Source: Margaritifera margaritifera
Taxonomy: Eukaryota > Mollusca > Bivalvia > Unionida > Margaritiferidae
Direction: 5' to 3'
DNA length: 64,000 bases
Assembly: GCA_029931535.1 (NCBI GenBank)
Contig: JAQPZY010001660.1
Location: 1,575,001-1,639,000 of the forward strand
Shown here: piece by piece, positions 46,765 through 56,179 of the stretch
Numbering within the stretch: position 1 is the first letter of the stretch
Layout of the letters: every line of letters starts with the position of its first letter
Notes under the pieces: generated by a model
The model's database searches: none
Told to the model about the DNA's origin: nothing
What the model saw: only the letters and a program-made list of their open reading frames with translations
Made by a program: the position numbers and the translations under genes

Positions 46765-48273
46765 TGTCACAAGATGAAGCCGGGTTGGGATTGGATTAGT
46801 GAAGACACCGAAAGCAATTGCGTTAATGAGATGTTTATTTATAAACGCAATTTAAAGATGAACAAATCTGACACCATTATAACAAAAAGATAAGGAAAAT
46901 TATATAGTTCCTAAGATGGAACTATCAACAACAAGTAACTCAACGAGAAAAATCAAAGATGAATTTAAGGAATGGAATTTAAACAAACGTGAATAACGTC
47001 CTATCACCAATCAACAAATAGAATTATATGATCTACAAATAATGCATCATAACAATTTATCCACAAGATGGACGCATGAATTATACACTTATCAACATAT
47101 CACTCAGCGATATTTGAAATATGGATGCACGTATTTATGAATTTATCACTCATATAGCGATATTGAACATGTGAATGCATGAAATTATGAATCTATCACT
47201 CATATAGCGATATTGAAATGGGAATGCATGAAATTATGAATCTATCACTCATATAGCGACATTGAAATGTGAATGCATGAAATTTTGCTCAGATAGCAAT
47301 AGTGAAAATTACAATAACATGGAACACGTAATATATATATATAACTATCGTGGCGCCCATTTGACGACCAAGATGTATTTCCGGTTCCACCCGCTCTAGT
47401 CAATGGTCAAGGAGCCACCACGCATGGTCCACCCCTCCCAGTCTGTTGAAGGATCCCTCGAGAGCCTTCTCATTCAACACAGACCCGATGGTCGCGAAGC
47501 CTTGGTATCTCACATCGAGAACACCAGTACTCTCTTTCGAGCCAAGGTCACCAGACACAGCGTACACGTCACAAGAAACCACACAGAGTTATGTGACTCC
47601 ACATCACCAAACCATACACAAAGGCAGCTACAAGTATAACAACTGAACCGTGTTGTGCATATGGCACGGTTAAGTAATTTATCATTTATATATGTTGCGC
47701 ATGCGCGCAAATGAATTACATCTCGTTACACATTACATTAATCATTCAATGCATGCTGCGTATAATTAAATTCAATCTGTCTGTTCAGTTACAACAAATA
47801 GCTAACTCGAACCAGACTTAGTATTTCTAATATCATGGCGTTGTATGACCTAGGTATTGACTCTCTGTAGAATTTAGAATAAATTCTAAAACATCTAATA
47901 TATAAAACAATTCTGTCTTATAAAACGAATAGTAATAAAGAATGCAATCTTAAATTTCATATACCTCTACAGCTGAAGATTGCTCCCGTAAAGAGGTAAG
48001 CTTTCTGACAAGACTCGGCGTAGTGCAGTTTGTTTATAGAGAATTTGCTCTATATGTACCCTAGCTGTGACAAATATGCGCAGCTAGTTACTTGGGTTTT
48101 CACTGCAGGCAATTTGCACATGCAGCATGGGGTGAATCGCGCTCAGTATTTCAAAATAACTAGAGCCGAAAAAAATAAACCACCCTCGGGTAACGCTGTA
48201 CGCGGCAACGAACCCCGAATACATTTTCGATCACATATACATATTGATATAAATCATACACAATTCCGTGACA
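46765..48273. mobile_element. Solo LTR (1509 bp) with 5-bp target duplication
   Basis: Begins TGTCACAAG and ends CCGTGACA (TG...CA, inverted ends TGTCAC/GTGACA). It is flanked by GTGTC at 46760-46764 and 48274-48278, and the left arm of the inner Polinton shows the uninterrupted sequence. It contains a four-copy internal repeat (about 47100-47290, 'gaatgcatgaaattatgaat'), a TA-rich TATA-like stretch at 47331-47343 and AATAAA-type signals near 47878 and 47936. No coding region of substance, which fits an LTR left by recombination. Family not identified. Confidence 0.85.
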
Positions 48274-48760
48274 GTGTCAATAGGCACACCTACCCTTGCC
48301 TACTTGTGCGTGATTGTATAGTATGTTCGTGTCAGTGTATACTAGTGTGTCTATAAGCACTCCTACACTTGTCTACTTGTGCGTGATTGTGTGGTATGTT
48401 TGTGTGAGGGTATAGTAGTGTGTCCATAAACAATCCTACCTTTGCCTACTTGTGCGTGATTGTGTGGTATGTCTGTGTGAGGGTATTGTAGTGTGTCCAA
48501 TAAACAATCATACCCTTTTTGTTGGAGTGTCGTGGTGTATGTTTTAATTGTCATAAAAAAGAGGGCAATGGGTTGTATGTGGGTTTGTTTGGATAGTAAT
48601 CAAAAAGTGGGTGCTGGACTGTATGGGGTGTGTTGTAATAAAAAAAGCGACTGCTGGATAGTATATGTGGTATTTTGGATTGTATCTAAACATTTTAACG
48701 TTAGCATTCCCGTTTGAGACTATAAATTCATAGACCCATAGGTTTACATGTAGCGTCACT

Positions 48761-48994
48761 ATGACCTCAAGTGTAGAGTCATCATCGATCATATCGGGCA
48801 TGCTGTTCAACCCGGACTACCCAATGTACGTGAAAGCTTCATGGGCTATCACGAAGATAACAGCTACAGCTATTTGGAAGAGAAGGATTTATGTGGAGAG
48901 ACAAGGGTGTCTGAAACGGGTGCTCCTCTACGAACCTGAAGTGCGTAGAAGTTTAAGGGAAAGAAGACCCCTGAAGAGGTGTGACATGTGTTAA
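48761..48994 (+). CDS. 77-aa ORF inside the inner right terminal repeat (mirror of 34004-34237)
   Basis: Same product as the left-arm copy with about five substitutions (for example MLFNPDYPM against MLINPDYPM), still open. Reads outward from the element centre. Confidence 0.35.
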   Translation: MTSSVESSSIISGMLFNPDYPMYVKASWAITKITATAIWKRRIYVERQGCLKRVLLYEPEVRRSLRERRPLKRCDMC

Positions 48995-49377
48995 CTTGGT
49001 TCACAAAACTCCAACGGCCCTTTTCAGGGCAACCCACATCTCTTAGGAAAGATTACTCTAGGATTGCCTAAAACAAAATTTGGCGTGTTTGTATGTTAAG
49101 TGTATGTTTTTCTCTGTCTTTTTTTCCCCTAACCAAACAAAATCCCTTTCCCCGGTGTGTTTGTATAGCGTGTGTCTATAAACACTCCCTTACCCTTCCT
49201 ATGTTAAAATGATGATATAGTGTGGGGTGTTGGATAGTAGATGACGGGGTATTGGTCACTACACACGGCGTGTTGATGTATAGTCTGGGGTGTCCGTCCT
49301 CATCAACACTTCTGCCCCCATCAACACTTCTGCCCCATAAACACTTTTACCTCATAAACACTTCTGCCCCAAGTGTT

Positions 49378-49620
49378 AATTTCCCGTATGGCTCTCAAGT
49401 GCCCCACCATGTTAATTTCCCGTATGGGTCCCAAGTGCCTTTCCATGTTCATTGGCTCTCAAGTGCCTCTCCATGTTCATTTCCCGTATGGCTCTTAAAT
49501 GCCTCTCCATGTTCATTTCCCGTATGGCTCTCAAATGCCTCTCCATGGTAATTTCCCGTATGGCTCTCAAGTGCCTATCCATGGTAATTTCCCGTATGGC
49601 TCTCAAGTGCCTCCTTTGGC
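49378..49620. repeat. 36-bp minisatellite at inner right end
   Basis: Inverted counterpart of 33438-33617 with one to two more units and one irregular unit near 49450. Repeat-generated ORFs on both strands are not genes. Confidence 0.93.
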
Positions 49621-49644
49621 TCTCGATAGGCTCCCATAACTACT

Positions 49645-49650
49645 CATGAT
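49645..49650. repeat. Target-site duplication (right) of inner Polinton
   Basis: CATGAT, identical to 33395-33400. Confidence 0.93.
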
Positions 49651-49940
49651 GTTTTTCCTAAATCAACATTTTTAAACAGCCCCGCTAACTGAAACATCAA
49701 CTATGAAGAGGAAGGATTGCGGCACGTCCATTCCTCTTTATTTATAAATACCAAAACGTTAAACATGAACGCATTTACAAGGTTGGCAACGTTGTAGAGT
49801 CAGACTAGACTTCCAATGATCTAATACAGTGTTATTTTGCCATCGATACACACTATGTTTCTGTACTAAAGAAAATTCATAATCATAATGTTCACTAAAG
49901 CCACCTTTCTATTTTATCATCGTTTCTAGAGTAATCACGA
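49651..49940. other. Outer-element sequence related to inner terminal repeat
   Basis: Noncoding. 49765-49905 resembles 34915-35060 ('cattttgccatcgatgcaca' against 'tattttgccatcgatacaca', 'aatgttcac'), showing that the two Polintons belong to related families. Confidence 0.7.
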
Positions 49941-50342
49941 TCAAAACAAATCACTAAATGTTCGAAGGGAAATCCAAGACTGCGTTGATGAAGAAAACAC
50001 ACAATATTGTCTACACACAATATAATCTGATCCTTGTAATCTCACGTTATTGAATTGAGTAGATACAGTATTTCTTCTCATAAAGTCGATGACATCGGTT
50101 TCCGGAGGAGGTAATCCATAAGAATCAAAATATTCCATAATGTGGTCGTTGAGAAAGTAGACGGCTACCCAGTGGGTTCCTGGATGACGACTGTCGTCCG
50201 TGTTGATCACATAGACTTGAACGTCTTTAGGGTCTTGATGAGACTGTTCAACTTTAGCACACACCACTGGATTCCAATAAGCTGTGTACGAACTGTGAGT
50301 CAGAAGATAATGAATTCCCATGTATCCATTTTTTTTTTTCAT
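49941..50342 (-). pseudogene. Adenain-type cysteine protease of outer Polinton (C-terminal frameshift)
   Basis: Family role: the maturation protease of Polintons and adenovirus-like elements, cleaving capsid precursors. The frame shows the catalytic His in THWVAVYF, the acidic residue in YFDSYG, a Gln in VRLQGSD and the Cys region CRQYCVF (the usual CGQYC has Arg for Gly). After YCVF the reading frame shifts, and the usual hydrophobic continuation is found in the neighbouring frame. The N-terminus begins at a Met after an A-run (MKKKNGYMGIHYLL); the usual N-terminal segment is not clear. Probably inactive. Confidence 0.88.
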
Positions 50343-50415
50343 GAAGTTACCAGGTATCCATTATTATCGAAGGTAATGATAAGTCATCAGTTCACACTTG
50401 ACTTTGTCCTTAAAA

Positions 50416-50890
50416 TTATGTCAAGTAAGTCGATGAACGAACAGTCTTCATACTCTCTAGCAAGAGTTCTTCGATGCGTTTCGTCTCCAGAGAAGTCAGT
50501 GGAGGTAAGGAATGGTCACGCAAGTCTTTATAACACTTTTTCAAACTCTTCTCTTCTGAGACGACAGTCTATGCCACTTCCAAATACTCTTCCAACTTGT
50601 CTTCTGAACTCATCATCAAACATTTGTCGTGTTGTTTCTGACTAGAATGATTGACTTGACATCCATAACAATGTTCCATTGTTAGGCCTGTACACTTTTG
50701 AGCCAAGTCTCGAACAAAACAGGAGACTAAATGTTCTTCTTGTTCTGGCCATCTTGACATCCTGACTATATTTTTGTCTTCTTCCTCACTTGTGGTTTGT
50801 GACTGTTGTTGTTGTTGTTCTGAATAGAAAACAGCCTTTCGTCTATCTCCATAGGGTTGAGTTCCATCTTTTCTTTTTTCTTCTAATAGT
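50416..50890 (-). pseudogene. Polinton ORF with Cys/His motif, one nonsense codon
   Basis: One continuous frame of about 158 codons interrupted by a single TAG near 50568. A Gln-rich segment (50,810-50,830) is followed by a possible start MSRWPEQEEHLVSC (50760), then CYGCQVNHSSQKQHDKC, which looks like a CxxC...H...C metal-binding motif. After the TAG the frame continues with SLKKCYKDLRDHSLPPL and a helical end. It lies between the capsid fragment and the protease. I recall similar Cys/His ORFs next to capsid genes in invertebrate Polintons but cannot name the family. Confidence 0.55.
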
Positions 50891-51430
50891 CAAGGATCAC
50901 TTCTCGAAGTCGACCCAATTTTATAGGGTGGAACTGTCCCTCGTCGCTGCCTTGGTCTGGAGTGAAATCATATCGCCACAAAGCATATCTTCCTGCATAA
51001 TTGTCGTACGAAATGCCGTGGCTGCTGTTGGTTCCTAATTGTCCTGTGGCTGCAAACTGTGTCAAGTAAGATCTCAGGTAATTTATCTGGGCAAAGTTAG
51101 GTTCAAAGGGTCTGGTACACAACGTCTGGCCATCTCGGGTGACTTCTATCTTGGACATGTTGAAGTGTTGGAACTCGCTAGGATGTTGATCGATGGCTCC
51201 GCCAGTGAGCAAACGTTTTGGTAGCTGTCCTTGGAAAACATGGTCTTCGATCTTGGATCGGAGTTCAGATACAATGGTGAAGGTTTTCACTTCCACTCAT
51301 CGTAGAGCATACTTGGCTGTCGTTCTGCTCAGCTTTTGACTGATGTCGTTTCCCACTGTAAGTAAGATTTCCACATGGCATGTAAAGTTTAGCTTCTTTG
51401 ATGCTCGTTTTGTACTCACTAGCATTGGCC
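50883..51430 (-). pseudogene. Major-capsid-like protein, fragment (outer Polinton)
   Basis: The frame 51296-50883 carries VFQGQLPKRLLTGG, FQHFNMSKIEVTRDGQ, FEPNFAQINYLRSY and FDFTP-like (YDFTPDQG) blocks, ending GRLREVILDY. This block order resembles the double-jelly-roll capsid proteins of Polintons (the F54H12.2-like proteins of invertebrate genomes; recall). Upstream frames at 51297-51430 continue the similarity (KTSIKEAKLYMPCGN) with a frameshift and a stop. The N-terminal half is absent: the terminal repeat begins directly at about 51435, so a deletion joined capsid sequence to the repeat. Family role: capsid shell. Confidence 0.72.
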
Positions 51431-51434
51431 ATCA

Positions 51435-52424
51435 AATGGAATGAAAAAAAAAATTCGGGATTTTTGTTACTCTCTGCTAAAGTTCGGTATAGTTTCGGAA
51501 TTTTAGTACTACTTTAAGTCTAGACCAATTTTCTTTACATTTTTTTCTGATTTTTTTCAGTCTCGGCTAAGGTCTGGTACAGTTTAGGAATTTTAGGATC
51601 ACTTTTAACCTAGGTCAATTCTTTTACATTTTTTTCGTTCTTTTTTCAGTCTGTGGTATAGATAATGCTTTATATATAAATCTCAGATATACCCACTATA
51701 CACGTTGTCACTAAACACGGTGTGTTGATGGTATAATTTAGGATGCTAGATAGTAGCTAACTGGATCTTGGATTCTACATGTGGCGTGTTGATGGAATAA
51801 TGAAGGGTGTTGGATAGTAGATAATTGTATGTTGGTCACTACACATGACCTGTTGGATAATACATGTAGGGGTATTGGTTATTACACATGGCGTGTTGGA
51901 TAGTATATGTGGGGTATTGGTCAGTGCACACAACATATTGATGGTATTGTGTGGGGTGGTGGATAATAGTTGACTGGGTATTGGTCAGTACACACGGCGT
52001 GTTGGATAGTATATGTGGGATATTGGTCAGTACACACAGCGTGTTGATGGTATAGTTTGGGGTGTTGGATAGTAGATGACTGGGTGTTGGTCACTACACT
52101 GTGTGTTGGATAGTATATGTGTGGTATTGGTCATTACACAAACACTCCTACCCTTTTTGTTAGATAGTGGTGTGTGTGTTGGATTGTGTGTTTGCTACTA
52201 TACATTTTTCATCCATAAACTTTTCCCATGTTAAATTCCTGTTTGGTCCCATTGCACCCCTCCACATGTTAAATTCCCGTTTAACTCCATATCACCCCCC
52301 GCATGTTAAACATATGAACATTTTTAACATGGGATTTCCCGTTTGTCTCTATAACGGCCCCCAATGTATACCTACGGCGTAATGTTAATTCCCGTTTGAT
52401 CCCCAAGTGCCTCATATTACTACT
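51435..52424. repeat. Outer Polinton right terminal inverted repeat
   Basis: Mirrors the left arm: AT-rich units (51435-51690), a minisatellite with 'gttggatagtatatgtgggg' (51700-52140) and the terminal block 52150-52424 with several copies of catgttaaattcccgt. Confidence 0.88.
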
Positions 52425-52430
52425 TATGAA
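52425..52430. repeat. Target-site duplication (right) of outer Polinton
   Basis: TATGAA, identical to 27492-27497. Confidence 0.93.
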
Positions 52431-53891
52431 GTTTGCCTTTTCTGTCGCAAGATATGTGGTGATCACCAAACCTATCAAATTTATCAGTCGGAATATCCTC
52501 GCCCTTTTCCGTCAATTTGAGAAAGAAACCTCGGATGTGATTCGCCGCCATTGAGAACTACATTAAAAACTACTTTTGTTCACATGGCGCAATATGGCGC
52601 TTAAGGAGACAAATAAAAATCACAATCGAAATACTATCGGCCTTTTTTCTTGCAGCATATGTGGTGCAAACCCATGAAATTTATGTGTATTCCTACAAAA
52701 CTTCCATGGTTATTTCTCGACTTGATGGAAAAAACCGAGCACGTTTCGATTGTACATCCGAGGTTATTTCAAGACTTAACAGAAATGGCTGAGCGATGTT
52801 CCGATTGATGGGAGTATGCCACTTTCGGAATATCATCTTCTCTTTCTGATGCGAGTTTTTTTCTAACAAGCGATGGACAAGGCCACTCCAATCACAGTCC
52901 GATTGGAGTAAGGCATACTTAATTTATGTGTGTATACAAAAAATTCGCGGGTACAACATTATAAAAAAGAACACAATGTTATTTTTTAAAATATTAAAGC
53001 AATCTATTTATTTATTTATATTTATTCACACATACAGACACACAATTGAGATTAACATTCAGATAGGATTAGTCATATCAGCAAGGGATTAATTGTCTTT
53101 GATGTAAAAAGCAGATAATAAGATCGAATTACTTACAGGTCACTGGTTAGAGAAACTTTACTCCACGATGCATGTGCAGAACCCATTATTTATCATTAAC
53201 GTACAATCATCTCCTCATATATACAGGTAGTCTTAATACAATTAGAGTAAGCAACACCCTGCATATATAGAGCTCTATTCTTAATATCAATTACTTCTGT
53301 TACGAAATTGTGTAATTAATGACAAATTGAAGCGTCAAAATAATTATCAATGTAAGTAATGCAGACAATGTGTATTAATTCATCATTATAACTGTATGTG
53401 TCTATCTTACGCTTACAGTGATTTGTATTTATTTCAGAAAATACACACATTTATATATTACCAATCAATTTAAACGATCTCAAAACTATCATTATAAGAT
53501 TCGTGCCTTTCGATGTTAAACCACAATATGCGATTTTCTAGCAATATACATGTATGTGTATTATCATGTACAAATGTCTATAAATTAATAAAGTAGGCAC
53601 AATGCAAATGTTCCAAACACATGTTATCTAAATTTATTATTATCTTGTTCCATACCATGTTTTAGGTACAAAATAAATACCTCTATAAATGTGCAAAAGC
53701 TTTATTACATTCGAGACCTTACAGAACTGGGAACTAGTGACATATTTATATTTCGCTTCCTTCTTCCGCTACCAAGAATAGTTTCCATCTATAATCGACA
53801 CTGAATTGCAAACAAATATTGAATTCACACGCTAGTGGCGGATTTTTATCAATCATTTCCGACTTCATAAGAATTAATATCTATTCAAGTG
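52431..53891. other. Right flank, foldback-related traces, no gene
   Basis: 52790-52920 resembles the arms of the 26-kb foldback ('cggaatatcatcttctcttt', 'ctgatgcgag'). From 53.0 kb the sequence is AT-rich and apparently unique. No convincing ORF. Confidence 0.5.
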
Positions 53892-54250
53892 TATAAGACA
53901 ACGATTCCTACCCAATCAATGCGAAATAATCTTCCCAACCTTATATAACGGTGATTGGTCGCATGCATTTGAACCTAACCAAATTCACGTGCTTTCAATA
54001 CAAAATGAGGTTATTTGAAAATATATATATATATATTTGTGAGACTGTCAATTTTTTTTCTATTAGATTTTCACGTACATAAGACAACGATCCCAACCCA
54101 TTTACTGTGAAATGGGTTTTCAAACCATATGAAACAGCGATCGATTGCATGCATTTGATTATAACCAATTCACGTGCTTTAAATACAAATTAAGGATATT
54201 TCAATCAAAATATATTTGTGAGAATCTGTACATTTCTTTTTTTCATTACA
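53892..54250. repeat. Tandem duplication, period about 187 bp
   Basis: Two diverged copies starting at 53892 and 54079 share 'ataagacaacgat', 'gattg(g/c)catgcatttga' and 'aattcacgtgctt'. Confidence 0.8.
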
Positions 54251-56179
54251 TTTGAGGAGTAAAGATATTTTCTTGAACTATTCCGGTATGTGTCATCACT
54301 AATTTACCTAAGAATGATGATTGACATGACGTATTGAATTGTTCTCTACTACATGTAGTTTATCCAAAACTATTTAAATTAAACTATTACTACCCAATAT
54401 GATGACATGCAGACTCGCAGACACTCGAAAATTCAAATTTCTTGAATGGAGAAAATAGATATCTACCGTTTTGCAATTCTACAACTATTTCGCTTATTCT
54501 TTTTGTTGGGTAAAAGTTGCTCAAATTTGTCTCAATTACAATTTTAATTTTTTTTTACAAAAATATTATTATTGTTTTTGTCCGTTCATTGATTTTTTTT
54601 TTGACCTGTCCAATCTTTTTCCGCAAATTTTGGTTTTCAGAGCTACTTCTGTCCGTCTCTTCATGTCAAGATACGTTTTCTTTGCGGGCAAAGTTTCTAA
54701 ATTTGCTGGACAGTCTGCATCTTTCTTCATCTATCTTTGAGTCCCAAACAGTCTTTTCCACTTTGAACTGCCTGTGTGTGCCAGCAAGACGAAACTGTCC
54801 AGCATCAAACACGGCTCGTTTTTCATCTTTGTATTGACCTTCTACAGCTTCTTGAACTGCAACGGTGAAGTCCAAAAGAGGTTTAATTTCTAATCTATGG
54901 ACTGTTGGAGTACATGAGCAACGCTTTCACAATGGATGTTTGTACACCGTTTCTCAATTGTATTTGCTCTTTCTGGTTCGTTCACTTTTTCCAGCAACAG
55001 ATCCCCAAGTCACTTGTTGAAGTAATTAAGGAAGTCGACGAATGTTGATTGACATAAAGTCTGTACATTGTCAAATATTTATTGAAATGTACATTGTCAC
55101 ATATTTATTAAAAACAAATAGTGTTATTACCATTCATCAAACCGTCCTCGGCGAAAAATGTTCCCACTATCGTTTTCCTGTCCGGTTTATCAACTTTTGC
55201 GTTACTGAATCTAAATGCAATGAATGTGTGTGGCTTCAGAAATGTGTCCTTTAACGGACTTTTGGTACCTTTCTTATCATCACTACCTATAACAAGGTGT
55301 TTTTTTTATATACATGCTGTCGCTTTAAAAAAAATATATCGTTTGTGTCAGTGTAACTATTATCATGAATGAAAAGTGGAGCAAAAGGCAAGAAAGGTTC
55401 TCCCGTTCTCATTCTTAAAACTGATAACTGTTTTGTAGTAATTTCACACAAGTGTTTTTTTAAATCCTAAAAGGGTTCGACGGGTCCAGCAATTGTTTCT
55501 TGGGTCTCTTATTGGCTCATCAGTGTGGAGAATTATGCAAAGTGCTTTACCGCTGCTGTACACCACAGAACGGATAAACACGATGTAAAAATTGGTCGAT
55601 ATAGTCAGCAATAATACTTTGATAATATGCCTGTCCAGTCTCCATCTGCTATTTTTTTTTTTTTTTCTGTTGTCATTTTGTTTTAATCCATCACCTTCTG
55701 ATGATAGAGTGGGGCAGTCAGTGCGTTATGTTTGTTAACTATTTTGTTATAGACTATTACCTGTACGGAATATAGTCTTATAGATGTTTGGCTGGAGCTG
55801 AATAGTGGTGTCAATAGATACACGTGAGAAAAAATAACACCATAAAACAAGCGATATTTTATTTTTTAAAAAATTTTTTAGTCTCCGAAAATGTATTTAC
55901 AATAGCTGAAAATGCTAATATTGAACCAGGATATAGGACTGATCAATATTTGATACAAATGAAACAAAAAATCTTTCAAAAGGAAACAAAAAGAACAACT
56001 TTTCTTTAAAATTTAATAACTCACTGCTCAAAGACCCATAATACATAAAAAAAAGTTAAAGAAAGCATTAAAAAAATGTAAAATACCAGTACATTTGTAT
56101 CGACCAGACTGATAATTTGGTAAATATTCCATCTGCAGATCAGAAAAATTTACTATTAGTGACCAACTTTTTTTTCAGA
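54251..56179. other. AT-rich region with a possible decayed coding trace on the minus strand
   Basis: The frame 54875-54666 on the minus strand (starts MDFTVAVQEAVEGQYK, ends ARKENVS) is charged and coil-like. Adjacent minus frames upstream (55000-54900) and downstream (54660-54590) also look protein-like (KVNEPERANTIEKRC; NQNLRKKIGQVKKKI). This may be a decayed gene or exon with frameshifts. I recognise no family. The rest holds poly-T tracts only. Confidence 0.3.

Larger units (their letters stand above)
33401..49644 (+). mobile_element. Inner Polinton (Maverick) nested in the outer one, 16.2 kb
   Basis: Begins AGTAGTTATGGGAGCC and ends GGCTCCCATAACTACT, flanked by CATGAT on both sides. 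Its terminal inverted repeats are long (about 2.85 kb). On the plus strand it carries the broken polB, a second polB N-terminal module, a short ORF, the packaging ATPase, a small broken gene, an integrase tail and a small membrane protein. Capsid and protease genes are absent. It is related to the outer element: same AGTAGT ends, the same ACGGGAAWTTAACATG subterminal word, and a shared block (34915-35060 against 49765-49905). A 1.5-kb solo LTR sits in its right arm. Confidence 0.93.
44735..49644. repeat. Inner Polinton right terminal inverted repeat (with insertions)
   Basis: Inverted copy of 33401-36250. Relative to the left arm it contains three extra pieces: 44850-45266 (about 416 bp), about 80 bp at 45915-45995, and the 1.5-kb solo LTR at 46765-48273. 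Apart from these, the arms are nearly identical. Confidence 0.92.
27498..52424. mobile_element. Outer Polinton (Maverick) DNA transposon, 24.9 kb including later insertions
   Basis: Begins AGTAGTAATACGTGGCACTT and ends with the complement AAGTGCCTCATATTACTACT (ends match with few changes), flanked by TATGAA on both sides. About 20.3 kb of its length is later insertions: a Ty3/Gypsy element in the left terminal repeat and a whole second Polinton in the body. Its own remaining genes are a capsid-like fragment, a zinc-ligand-like ORF and an adenain-type protease, all on the minus strand at 49941-51430. Polymerase, integrase and ATPase of this copy are gone. Polintons replicate through their own protein-primed polymerase and integrate with a retroviral-type integrase, and many encode virion proteins. 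This copy cannot be autonomous. Confidence 0.92.

Noticed and set aside
47403..47710. ORFs of 60-78 aa in the solo LTR
   Set aside because: Overlap on both strands, no domain, and lie within an LTR-like sequence.
33401..49644. A single Polinton with rearranged internal inverted repeats instead of two nested elements
   Set aside because: Both pairs of ends carry their own exact 6-bp duplications and AGTAGT-type termini.
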